In this document: in pieces, positions 8,551 through 16,317 of the stretch | How the letters are laid out: the number at the start of each line of letters is the position of its first letter | Position numbering within the stretch: position 1 is the stretch's first letter | DNA from: Cyclobacteriaceae bacterium | GTDB lineage: Bacteria > Bacteroidota > Bacteroidia > Cytophagales > Cyclobacteriaceae | Assembly (NCBI GenBank): GCA_019638255.1 | Contig: JAHBUD010000001.1 | Span: 496,001-560,000 of the forward strand | Length of the DNA stretch: 64,000 nucleotides | Reading direction: 5' to 3' | Notes under the pieces: generated by a model | What the model saw: the letters and a program-made list of their open reading frames with translations, nothing else | The model's database searches: none | What the model was told of the DNA's origin: nothing | Position numbers and translations under genes: made by a program

Positions 8551-9444
8551 ATGTTTTCTTTATCATCCTGGCTTCACCTCCGCATTCCCTTTTCATATTT
8601 TCTTTTACCTGTTTTTTTATTCAGCGTTAGCACCTCACCTAACCTTAACGCGGGAAGATTGTTCTGGGTATTTGTTATTGTACACCTTTTTCTGTACCCC
8701 GCCAGCAATGGGTTTAACAGTTATTTTGATAAAGATGAGAAAAGCATTGGCGGATTGAAAAATCCCCCTCCAGTAAATAAGGGGCTGTATTATCTTTCCC
8801 TGTTGTTCGATGTTATGGCCATTGTGCTGGCATATTTAAAAGTCAGCCTGTTGTTTGCCTCGTTGCTATTAGTTTACGGTTTCATTTCAAAAGCATACAG
8901 TCACCCCTGGATTCGCTTAAAGAAGTATCCAATAGCCGGATGGATTACCATTGGGATGTTTCAAGGATTTTTCACGTACATGATGTGTTGGCTGGGGCTT
9001 AATAATTTTTCGATTGACATTGCTTTCGGTCTGCCCATTATGATCCCTGCCCTGCTTTCAACGCTAATGCTTTTGGGAAATTATCCAATGACACAAGTCT
9101 ATCAGCATGATGAGGATAGTAGGCGAGGAGACATTACCTTAAGCCTGAGGCTGGGCATTCGGGGTACATTTTATTTTACCGCTACACTTTTTACACTGGC
9201 CGTAATCGGATTTCTGTATTACTTCAATCATTACTATCACGCGATGTATGCAGGGCAATTTTTGCTGGCGCTCACGCCTGTTCTTATCTATTTTTTTTAC
9301 TGGTTCTCTAAGGTATGGAAAGATGAGGCAACGGCCGACTATGCCCACACCATGTGGCTGAATTTTATTTCGGCAACATGCTTGAATACTTTTTTCATCT
9401 GGTTTTTTCTGGACAGTAGTAATGTGTTAGATGCTTTTAAATAG
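8551..9444 (+). CDS. UbiA-family prenyltransferase
   Basis: 297 residues with about eight hydrophobic segments. UbiA enzymes attach an isoprenoid chain to an aromatic acceptor in the membrane using two Asp-rich motifs and Mg2+. The first is NSYFDKDEKS (56-65), where the usual ND..D...D has lost its second and last Asp but has gained D62/E63. The second is YQHDEDSRRGDITLSLRLG (about 183-201), close to the MenA pattern D...D...G..TL..RLG. Its place between the PKS and the FAD enzyme suggests that the phenolic polyketide or a related quinone is prenylated; that is inference. Confidence 0.85.
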   Translation: MFSLSSWLHLRIPFSYFLLPVFLFSVSTSPNLNAGRLFWVFVIVHLFLYPASNGFNSYFDKDEKSIGGLKNPPPVNKGLYYLSLLFDVMAIVLAYLKVSLLFASLLLVYGFISKAYSHPWIRLKKYPIAGWITIGMFQGFFTYMMCWLGLNNFSIDIAFGLPIMIPALLSTLMLLGNYPMTQVYQHDEDSRRGDITLSLRLGIRGTFYFTATLFTLAVIGFLYYFNHYYHAMYAGQFLLALTPVLIYFFYWFSKVWKDEATADYAHTMWLNFISATCLNTFFIWFFLDSSNVLDAFK

Positions 9445-9458
9445 CCGGTAAGGATCAA

Positions 9459-10583
9459 TCAGAATTCAGGGCCGTGTGTTCGTTTTATAATTTGTCGTGC
9501 TACCCAAGGTAAATTGACCGCTAACCCAATGGATAATCTTGATGACCATTCACTGCCAGACAGGTAGTGTTGAATGAGTCGCCCGGTACGCAGTCGGTTA
9601 GAAAAAATTGAATTCCACTGTTTTGCATAACTGGATTCCAGCCACACGCGGGTTCGGTTCTCGTTACGCGCTTGAATAATCAAATCGCTGACAAGCTTTC
9701 CACTTTGTATAGCCATAGCCATACCGTTGCCGCATAATGGGGCAATCATTCCGGCAGCGTCTCCAGCCATGAGTATGTGATTTAGGACAAGCTCTTTTTC
9801 TTCAAATGAAATTTCATTAATGGTTTCCGGTTTATCGAAAAGAAAATCTGATGAATGAAAAATGGATTTTAGAAGTGGATTTTGGAAGAGTACAGTCTCC
9901 TCCACTTCGTGGATTCCTTTAAATCGTTTTACCTGATCGCGATGAACCAGGTAGCACAGCGTTGTTTTTCCATCCTCAACGTTACTAATACCACAATAAC
10001 CCCCGTTGAAATTATGCAGGGCAATCAAGTCATCAGGATGGTTGGTGCGGATATGGTATTTAATCCCCACATAGGGCGAATGCTTTTGCATGAACTTTCG
10101 CTTGAGCGAACTGTCTATTCTTGACCGCTTGCCATGCGCACCAATTACCAATGAGGAGGTAAACAGATTGCGATTGGTTTTTACACTAAAAATGTCTTCG
10201 GATTTAGCATACATTACCTCCTTCACTTCTTCCTCCAAAAGTACCTGTGCCCCATCGCGCATGGCCAATTGATACAGAAAGTTGTCAAATGCATATCGGC
10301 TGATTCCAAAGCCACCAAGATCGAGTAAAAGTTCAGTTGATTTTCCGCTTACCGAACTCAGTTGTAGACGATTAATGGCGGGTGGTTGAAATTGATCGGG
10401 GAAAAGCGATTCTCTCTTTAAGAATGGGAGTGTTTCATTTGAGATATATTCACCGCAAACGCGATGGAAGGGATATTTCTTTTTTTCGATTAGGGTACAG
10501 GAAACACCTGCGCGAACCAAGCGGATTGAAGCAATCAGCCCAGCCAATCCACCACCGATTATAATTATGCGATCTGGGAACAA
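9459..10583 (-). CDS. FAD-dependent oxidoreductase (geranylgeranyl reductase/hydroxylase type)
   Basis: 374 residues. It starts with the dinucleotide-binding motif IIIIGGGLAGLIAS (6-19) and ends the Rossmann strand at LIEKKKYPFHRVCGEYIS, typical of geranylgeranyl-reductase-like and aromatic hydroxylase flavoproteins. The second FAD motif LMAGDAAGMIAP is near 272-283, followed by GNGMAMAIQSG. No ATG lies near the N-terminus; TTG 10583 is the only plausible start directly before the motif. It is convergent with ubiA, 14 nt apart. It could hydroxylate the resorcinol to a quinone (as SrsC does) or reduce the prenyl chain; the sequence does not decide. Confidence 0.85.
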   Translation of the reverse strand: MFPDRIIIIGGGLAGLIASIRLVRAGVSCTLIEKKKYPFHRVCGEYISNETLPFLKRESLFPDQFQPPAINRLQLSSVSGKSTELLLDLGGFGISRYAFDNFLYQLAMRDGAQVLLEEEVKEVMYAKSEDIFSVKTNRNLFTSSLVIGAHGKRSRIDSSLKRKFMQKHSPYVGIKYHIRTNHPDDLIALHNFNGGYCGISNVEDGKTTLCYLVHRDQVKRFKGIHEVEETVLFQNPLLKSIFHSSDFLFDKPETINEISFEEKELVLNHILMAGDAAGMIAPLCGNGMAMAIQSGKLVSDLIIQARNENRTRVWLESSYAKQWNSIFSNRLRTGRLIQHYLSGSEWSSRLSIGLAVNLPWVARQIIKRTHGPEF

Positions 10584-10697
10584 AATAAAATTTGCTTTTT
10601 GATGTTTTGGATAAGTATGCGTTAAAAGTTAATACAAAACACGCTCAGGTTCAGTAACCTTTGGAATGGTTTTTATGTTTAATCTCTAAAGTTGGCT

Positions 10698-11174
10698 ATG
10701 GTAGCAGAGAAATTAAAGTCAGAAAAACTTCATGAGTCCGCTAATATTCTATTAGTAGGAAATAATCCCATTGAATTAAGTTCAATTCTTAATACGGTTA
10801 AAGGGCTTCCGAACCGCCTGATTAACACAGAGATTGCTTTTGACCTGAACAGTATATGGCAGAGATTGATCCGGTTTAAACCAAACTACATTCTGATAGA
10901 CGATAACATTGGCTATAAGCAATTAACCCAGACAGTAAGCACCCTGTCAGCCAATCCAAAGACTCGGGATATACCCATTACCGTTATTAAAAACTCCAAT
11001 TATACTGAGTCGGCCTTCTCGAATGATATAGCAGATTATTTGCTCAAGCAAAATCTTACTCCAGAATCCCTTTATGTTGTGTTAAGAAATTCATTGAAAT
11101 TTAAGCGCACCCGTCAATTGCTAATGCGTGCCTACGAGCAGCGCAAAAGAGCATTATTAAGACTACGGGATTAG
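10698..11174 (+). CDS. Degenerate response-regulator receiver-like protein
   Basis: 158 residues from ATG 10698; a TTG two codons earlier is the only other option. The order of motifs follows a CheY-like receiver: ILLVGNNP (the usual DD acidic pair is GNN), YILIDDNIG with an Asp at the phospho-acceptor position, DIPITVIKNSN (the usual Thr/Ser is gone) and DYLLKQNLTPESL with the conserved Lys. It therefore probably cannot bind Mg2+ normally and may act as a constitutive or partner-binding domain. There is no output domain, only a basic C-terminal helix (RTRQLLMRAYEQRKRALLRLRD). It is convergent with the aspartyl protease gene, with the stop codons overlapping by 4 nt. Confidence 0.65.
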   Translation: MVAEKLKSEKLHESANILLVGNNPIELSSILNTVKGLPNRLINTEIAFDLNSIWQRLIRFKPNYILIDDNIGYKQLTQTVSTLSANPKTRDIPITVIKNSNYTESAFSNDIADYLLKQNLTPESLYVVLRNSLKFKRTRQLLMRAYEQRKRALLRLRD

Positions 11175-12412
11175 ATTTGATCTTCAAGCCTGAATTCAAA
11201 GGTCATGGGTTCACGATTGCGCCTTACTTCGAGGCGGATTTTTTTTCCGGGCTTAGAATTTAAAAGCCCATTTATTTCATTCAGCCGAAGTTCCTTTACT
11301 GACATGCCGTTGATACTGGCAATAAGGTCTCCCTTCTCAACGCCTGCCTTATGCGCTACCGAATTTTCCCGCACGTTGGTGACCTCAAATACATTTAATA
11401 TTGATCCCTTTGCCCGGACGTTAACTCCGCTCAAGTTGAAGTAGAAACTTTTTTTAAAGTCGCTGTTTTTTTTCAGGTATATTTTTTCTCCGGGGAAGCT
11501 GAATACAACAGTGAAGCGACTAAGAATGTCTCCTCCTAACGTTCCGTTGCGATCTGCACGGTAGTACTTCAACGTATCAGAGAAATAGCTGTTGGAATCA
11601 GGAAAATTGGCGAGTGCTTTATGAATGGTGAAGTTGCCGAGTTCAATAGACTCTATTCTACCTGTTCTTCCTGTGATCTCGCCACCAAGTCCTCTTCCAA
11701 TAATGTTTGGCAGCGTTTTCTCTGGCAATTGAATTCTTGTATCGGTTTCCGGCTCAAGTAAAATTCCATGGCTGGCTCCGGTATCTACCAAAAGTTTGGC
11801 ATTCAGGGTATGCTCGTGATTAATGTTTATGGGGGCAAGCAGGTAGGGTTTAGTATCCTGTATTCGAATGGGTATGGACTGGTAGCCTTTTCTGGGCTTA
11901 AATTTTTCAGGTAGCATGAGGGTCATTACTTTGCGCTGATAATCAACTTTGATGATGAAGCGACTGAATAACTCATAACCCAATATTCCATGAACATCTG
12001 TTCCCAGATGATTCCGTAGTTCGAGAAAATCATCTTCCAACACTAAAATGGCGTGCCCCTTTCCAATTACACCGTGTAATGTCATCGATACATTATTGGC
12101 AACGTAGGCACTAAAAAGATTTTGTCCTCCCGGACCGGATAATGTGTATTTACGGCTGTAGGTTAATTGCAGAATATCGGCAAAGGATTTTTGAGTGAGA
12201 ATCGAAGTTCGTACTCCGGTATCGACCACAAACTTCAATGGAATAACATCGTTTAGCACTACCCGAACAACGATCAGGTTGTTATGAATTTCAATGGGAA
12301 TCTGGACAGATTTTTTGCCGCCAGTAAGCTGGAATCCAAGGTTTTGAGGTTGTGCTTTAAGGCCGCAACACACTAACACTAAAAGAATCAGAAATACAAA
12401 TACACGCTTCAT
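11171..12412 (-). CDS. Secreted double retropepsin-like aspartyl protease with PDZ domain
   Basis: 413 residues. A signal peptide (about 1-21) is followed by two aspartyl-protease-like domains, each with its own active-site triplet: FVVDTGVRTS (Asp64) and LLVDTGASHG (near Asp210). A C-terminal PDZ domain spans about 325-405 (NSVAHKAGVEKGDLIASINGMSV). Having both DTG lobes in one chain suggests a pepsin-like intramolecular pair, unlike single-lobe retropepsins. In Bacteroidota this architecture is common and exported, with unknown substrates. It is probably its own transcript, and its 3' end overlaps the receiver-like gene. Confidence 0.85.
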   Translation of the reverse strand: MKRVFVFLILLVLVCCGLKAQPQNLGFQLTGGKKSVQIPIEIHNNLIVVRVVLNDVIPLKFVVDTGVRTSILTQKSFADILQLTYSRKYTLSGPGGQNLFSAYVANNVSMTLHGVIGKGHAILVLEDDFLELRNHLGTDVHGILGYELFSRFIIKVDYQRKVMTLMLPEKFKPRKGYQSIPIRIQDTKPYLLAPININHEHTLNAKLLVDTGASHGILLEPETDTRIQLPEKTLPNIIGRGLGGEITGRTGRIESIELGNFTIHKALANFPDSNSYFSDTLKYYRADRNGTLGGDILSRFTVVFSFPGEKIYLKKNSDFKKSFYFNLSGVNVRAKGSILNVFEVTNVRENSVAHKAGVEKGDLIASINGMSVKELRLNEINGLLNSKPGKKIRLEVRRNREPMTFEFRLEDQI

Positions 12413-12468
12413 AACCTCTCTCCCTTAACGAAAGTTAGGAATTTTTGGGTAAGCCAAATTAGTGATGG

Positions 12469-13002
12469 CTATTGTAAAAAGGACTTCAGAACTTCTTCTG
12501 GAGTTCCTGCAATGTGCACCATTTCCATGTTGACATCCTTCAGGAAGCCAGATTGAACCATCGTATTCATCTGCTCCAGAAGGGCATTGAAAAAACCATT
12601 GGTGTTGAGAAAAGTTATCGGTTGATGAATTAATCCAAGCTGTTTCCAGGTTAATATTTCAGCGGTTTCGTCAAGCGTTCCCCAGCCTCCGGGAAGAACA
12701 AGAAAAGCATTAGCCAGATCAGCCATTCTGCGTTTCCGTTCATGCATACTGGATACAATTTCTAACCGGGTCAGGCCAGTATGGCCTACCTCTTTTTCCA
12801 TCAAAAAATTTGGGATTACGCCTATTACTTCACCCTTCTTTTCCAAAACGGCATCGGCTAAAATGCCCATAAGTCCGATGTTACCTCCACCGTAAATCAA
12901 CGTATGGCCTGCATTTGCCAGAATAAAGCCTAACTCACGGGCTGAATCTGCATAAATAGAACTGTTTCCTACGCTTGAGCCGCAGAAAACACAGATATTC
13001 AT
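12469..13002 (-). CDS. LOG family protein (TIGR00730 type)
   Basis: 177 residues. It has the lysine-decarboxylase-like/LOG fold with the two diagnostic motifs: MHERK (86-90) and PGGWGTLDE (104-112). The N-terminal CVFCGSSVG is the usual nucleotide-binding start. Members hydrolyse nucleotide 5'-monophosphates such as AMP or cytokinin riboside phosphates, releasing ribose 5-phosphate. The bacterial role is often purine salvage or unknown. The gene follows the 39-residue membrane ORF on the same strand by 19 nt and precedes the aspartyl-protease stop region without an obvious terminator. Confidence 0.88.
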   Translation of the reverse strand: MNICVFCGSSVGNSSIYADSARELGFILANAGHTLIYGGGNIGLMGILADAVLEKKGEVIGVIPNFLMEKEVGHTGLTRLEIVSSMHERKRRMADLANAFLVLPGGWGTLDETAEILTWKQLGLIHQPITFLNTNGFFNALLEQMNTMVQSGFLKDVNMEMVHIAGTPEEVLKSFLQ

Positions 13003-13021
13003 CGGGAAAAGAAAGTGAAAA

Positions 13022-13141
13022 TTAAAACTTGTTGTCGTGCTTGTTATTGCTCACCATTTTGTTGGGGAAGATCCAGGGAGAGACAATGGCAAGAACAAAT
13101 AGGGCAATAACAACGTAGAAGGGAGTCCAAGATGCGTCCAT
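13022..13141 (-). CDS. Small single-pass membrane protein (39 residues)
   Basis: The ATG at 13141 opens a 39-codon frame. It has a short polar start (MDASWTPF), one strong hydrophobic helix (YVVIALFVLAIVSPWIF, about 9-25) and a hydrophilic tail rich in Asn/Lys (NKMVSNNKHDNKF). It fills the gap between the LOG gene and the divergent DUF2911 gene and is colinear with the LOG gene. The composition is typical of real small membrane proteins rather than a random frame, but no family was recognised. Confidence 0.5.
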   Translation of the reverse strand: MDASWTPFYVVIALFVLAIVSPWIFPNKMVSNNKHDNKF

Positions 13142-13268
13142 AACCGTATTTTTAGGCAGGTGTAAAAATAAAGCCTATTCGTGTAACTTTTGCACAAAGA
13201 ATTAAAATTTGTTTATCAGTTTTAATGGTTGTTTTGCACGTTTTTATCAAACGTTATAAAAGTCAGGC

Positions 13269-13838
13269 ATGAAAAATTTCTTAATATTGGCAGCATTGGC
13301 TGTTGTGTTGATCGCTGTCCTCTGGTCAGTAGTTAACACGATGCGCCTTAAACAAACAAAGTCTTTTAGCCCTGAGGAAGTAGTAACGTTTCCGGATGGT
13401 GATCTTAAGATCACAGTGTTCTATAACAGGCCCTATAAAAAAGGTAGGGAGATTTTTGGCAGCCTTGTTCCCTACGGTAAAGTGTGGCGCACAGGAGCGA
13501 ATGAAGCAACAATTTTTGAGAATAATCTGGTTGTTTCTTTCAACGGCAAAAGGCTGATGCCCGGCAAGTATAGTTTATGGACGATTCCGGATACAACTTC
13601 CTGGCAGATCATTTTTAATGCTAGTGCTCGTAATGGCTTGTGGGGAATTAACAGCGAAGGAGAAGCAAATCGCGACCCTTCATTGGATGTGTTAATAGTT
13701 ACTGCCCCTGCAATTGTTCAGGAGAATTCATTTGAACAGTTCACTATTCAGTTGGATAAGATGGGTGAAGAAGCTGAAATGGTTTTGCTTTGGGATAAGA
13801 CCGTGGTAGCCATTCCGTTTTCTTATCAACAACCTTAA
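13269..13838 (+). CDS. DUF2911 family protein
   Basis: 189 residues. An N-terminal hydrophobic helix (about 4-24) anchors or exports the protein. The DUF2911 core follows, with VTVFYNRPYKKGREIFG-like, PYGKVWRTGANEAT (near 73-86) and LMPGKYSLWTIPD (near 97-109) motifs. The family is widespread in Bacteroidota and presumed periplasmic; its function is unknown. Its stop overlaps the stop of the convergent PD40 gene by 4 nt (TTAA). Its only visible neighbours on the left are the small membrane ORF and the LOG gene. Confidence 0.88.
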   Translation: MKNFLILAALAVVLIAVLWSVVNTMRLKQTKSFSPEEVVTFPDGDLKITVFYNRPYKKGREIFGSLVPYGKVWRTGANEATIFENNLVVSFNGKRLMPGKYSLWTIPDTTSWQIIFNASARNGLWGINSEGEANRDPSLDVLIVTAPAIVQENSFEQFTIQLDKMGEEAEMVLLWDKTVVAIPFSYQQP

Positions 13839-15424
13839 TTCTTACTTTTTGCTTTAACCCGAACAAGTGTCCTTCTGTTTTCCAGTATGGCTTCAGGTTT
13901 TATGCTTGTACTATAAACAAGAACACCCCGATCAACACCAGCGGCCACAAGCTGATCGATAACTGCGAGCGCTTGCTTCTCCGTACGATTATTATGGTAC
14001 GAGGCCTTAACAACAACACTGTCGCGTGAATACAATTGACCCAATGAGTCAATGTCATCAAGTTGAATAATTACGCTATCAATGGAAACTTCGCTTAAGT
14101 CGGGGTGAGAACGTTCCTCATCTTCGAAGTACCCAAGCAAAGAAACATGGATATCAAATTTTAGCTGAGGTGAGTTTTTTATCAAGCGGGATAATCGTAC
14201 TATTTCGAAACCAATATCATCCGGCTCAGTGGAGTGTGGTTTGAATAGGATGCCTTCGAGTTCAATTTCATCACCAGCAGCAACCGGTTTAAGCACAGTA
14301 CTTACCTGTTGAACCAACGGACTTTCTTCAACCGTCATGTCGAATACCTTGGAGAAGAAAGTGAAGTTGCTTTCTTCTGGATCAATCGCCAGCTCGTACT
14401 TACTGCCTTGTGTGAGGTACAAAAAGTAGTTACCTTCTTTATCGGGCCTGCCGCTGAAAAAACGTTTATGGGTAGCCAGGTCGGTAACAGAAATATAAGC
14501 TGGAATGGGGGCTCCGGTTTGACCCAAAATCTGACCATCAACCTTCATAACTGCACGGGGTCGCCAAGGTGCGGGAACAAGGTATTCTATAATTTCAGAT
14601 TTGAATTTTCCGGGAGCATCCTTCATCAAATAGCGGCCGTTTGACACAGCACTAACGAACTGATCATCTTTTTCTGTATTCACAAAATCCATTGCTTCAG
14701 GATTTGACCAAACACCATTTTCCAACCGGCTTACGTATAAATCCATTCCTCCTTTATTCGGACTCATGGCATTGGAAGAAAAAATCAGTATGCTACCATC
14801 AGCTGAAATGCGAGGTGTCTGCGAATTTCCTGTGTTTATGTGAGCAGGCAGTTCGGTAGGCTCTTCCCATCTGCCGGTAGCAGATTTTTTAGATACCATT
14901 ATTTTGCAGCGCTCAGCTCTTTGGGCATCCATCTTTTCGCAACGCATAAAATACATGGTTGTGCCGTCAGGTGTGAACGTGGGTGAAGCTTCGTGCAGTT
15001 TTGAGTTGATGGGCGCATACATATTCTGCAGGTCACTCCATGAGTTGCCTTTTAAACCTCCTGCCCAAATATCAAATCCACCAACACCACCCGATTTAAT
15101 GGATGAGATGTAAATGGTTTTACCATCTGCACTTAACGTGTAGCCCTTTAGAAAATTAAGTTTTGTGTTGATGTGTTTGGGCAATGCCACAGGTTCCTGC
15201 CAATCTGGACCAACCTTTTTTACATAGTAAACAGAGGGTACATTGTCTTCAGCATAATCGGAGGTAAACAACAACGTACTTCCATCTAGACTGATGAAGG
15301 GTGCCGATACGTTTATAGTTGGCCGGTTAATGTTTTGTGGCAATTTGCGCATGGGTGTCTGTGCGGAACTATGCAGCGCGGAGCAGGTTACAAACAAGCA
15401 AATCAGCAATGAAATCCTTTTCAT
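13835..15424 (-). CDS. Secreted PD40 propeller protein with OmpA-like C-terminus
   Basis: 529 residues. A signal peptide (about 1-22) is followed by PD40/WD40-like blades (about 38-260: FISLDGSTLLFTSD, FTPDGTTMYFMR, ISADGSILIFSS). A middle beta-sandwich-like region spans about 290-370, and a C-terminal region (about 395-529) has the layout of an OmpA peptidoglycan-binding domain: LIKNSPQLKFDIHV, then RTEKQALAVIDQLVAAGVDRG and ENRRTLVRVK. The usual GHTD Asp is not evident, so peptidoglycan binding may be lost. This order resembles the PD40-OmpA proteins of the phylum, such as T9SS PorE-like proteins, but the identity is not established. Confidence 0.75.
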   Translation of the reverse strand: MKRISLLICLFVTCSALHSSAQTPMRKLPQNINRPTINVSAPFISLDGSTLLFTSDYAEDNVPSVYYVKKVGPDWQEPVALPKHINTKLNFLKGYTLSADGKTIYISSIKSGGVGGFDIWAGGLKGNSWSDLQNMYAPINSKLHEASPTFTPDGTTMYFMRCEKMDAQRAERCKIMVSKKSATGRWEEPTELPAHINTGNSQTPRISADGSILIFSSNAMSPNKGGMDLYVSRLENGVWSNPEAMDFVNTEKDDQFVSAVSNGRYLMKDAPGKFKSEIIEYLVPAPWRPRAVMKVDGQILGQTGAPIPAYISVTDLATHKRFFSGRPDKEGNYFLYLTQGSKYELAIDPEESNFTFFSKVFDMTVEESPLVQQVSTVLKPVAAGDEIELEGILFKPHSTEPDDIGFEIVRLSRLIKNSPQLKFDIHVSLLGYFEDEERSHPDLSEVSIDSVIIQLDDIDSLGQLYSRDSVVVKASYHNNRTEKQALAVIDQLVAAGVDRGVLVYSTSIKPEAILENRRTLVRVKAKSKN

Positions 15425-15428
15425 ACCT

Positions 15429-15436
15429 TAAAGGTA
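15429..15436 (-). promoter_or_regulatory. -7-like element abutting the PD40/OmpA-like start codon
   Basis: TACCTTTA (7 of 8 to TAnnTTTG) on the minus strand ends 4 nt before the ATG at 15424. It forms half of the 13-nt palindrome TACCTT-A-AAGGTA (15424-15436). A -33 element is not clear. Confidence 0.35.
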
Positions 15437-15540
15437 AAGCTTATGAAACAAAACCACTGCCAGAATTTGAGGCTTAATTGCGGTAGGGTGATGGTTTTTT
15501 ACATGCGATGTGATAATTTAGCTGTTCAGTTCTGCTACCT

Positions 15541-16284
15541 ATGATTCAGGTCATCCCATCCATTGCCATCCGAAAAGGGCGTGTTGTAAGAATGCGCAAA
15601 GGTGACCCCACCAGCGAGAAGGCCTATGATGAAAACCCGCTCGATTTATCAAAGCGCTTTGCTGATCATGGCATTGAGGTTATTCACCTGGTTGATTTGG
15701 ATGGTGCAGAAAGAGGATCACCAGTGAATTATCATATTATTGAACAGATAGCGGGCTACACAGATTTAAAGATTGATTTCACCGGAGGAATTTCAACGGA
15801 TGGCGACATCAGCAAGGTCTATGAATCCGGAGCAGATTACATTACCGCATCAAGCATAGCGGTGACCAATCCTGAGCTATTCGCATCCTGGATTATTTCT
15901 TTTGGACGGGAAAAGATGACATTGGGTGCCGATGTTACCGATGTTAAAAGCATGAACTTGTTGTTTCGCGGTTGGCAGCGGAAATCAGAATTAACACTTT
16001 ACGAACACCTTGAATATTTTCATTCGCGAGGACTGAAGTATGTAAAGTCTACCGATGTTTCACGAGATGGTGTGCTGGAGGGTCCCAACTTCGAATTCTA
16101 CCAAGCCATCCGCGACCGCTTTCCTGAGCTGAGTGTTTTGGCAAGCGGAGGTATCCGGGGTATCGATGATATCAAACGACTCAATGAAATGGGAATGTTT
16201 GCTGTGATCTTCGGAAAGGCCTACTATGAGGGAATATTGAATCTAAAGGATCTTGAGAAGTTTTTAACGACTAAAGAGGCATAA
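15541..16284 (+). CDS. HisA-like (beta/alpha)8 isomerase homologue lacking the first catalytic Asp
   Basis: 247 residues, full length for HisA, which isomerises ProFAR to PRFAR in histidine synthesis. The phosphate-binding and core motifs are present: HLVDLDGA, DFTGGIST, LGADVTD with Asp131, VKSTDVSRDGVLEGPN with Thr171, and ASGGIRG. The first catalytic Asp, found in canonical PAIDL (Asp8 in Thermotoga HisA), is Ala9 here (IPSIAIRKG; codon GCC). It stands outside any his operon, beside a PD40 protein and a TonB system. It may be a paralogue with altered chemistry, or a weak HisA. An ATG start and a strong terminator frame it as a single-gene unit. Confidence 0.8.
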   Translation: MIQVIPSIAIRKGRVVRMRKGDPTSEKAYDENPLDLSKRFADHGIEVIHLVDLDGAERGSPVNYHIIEQIAGYTDLKIDFTGGISTDGDISKVYESGADYITASSIAVTNPELFASWIISFGREKMTLGADVTDVKSMNLLFRGWQRKSELTLYEHLEYFHSRGLKYVKSTDVSRDGVLEGPNFEFYQAIRDRFPELSVLASGGIRGIDDIKRLNEMGMFAVIFGKAYYEGILNLKDLEKFLTTKEA

Positions 16285-16315
16285 AAAGGCCCCCTGAAAA
16301 TCAAGGGGCTTTTTA
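16283..16315. terminator. Intrinsic terminator after the hisA-like gene
   Basis: AAAAGGCCCC..TGA-AAA-TCA..GGGGCTTTT: a GC-rich 5-bp core extended by A/T pairs and an inner TGA/TCA stem. The A and T tracts let it also serve the convergent lipoprotein gene that stops at 16318. Confidence 0.9.
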
Positions 16316-16317
16316 TT

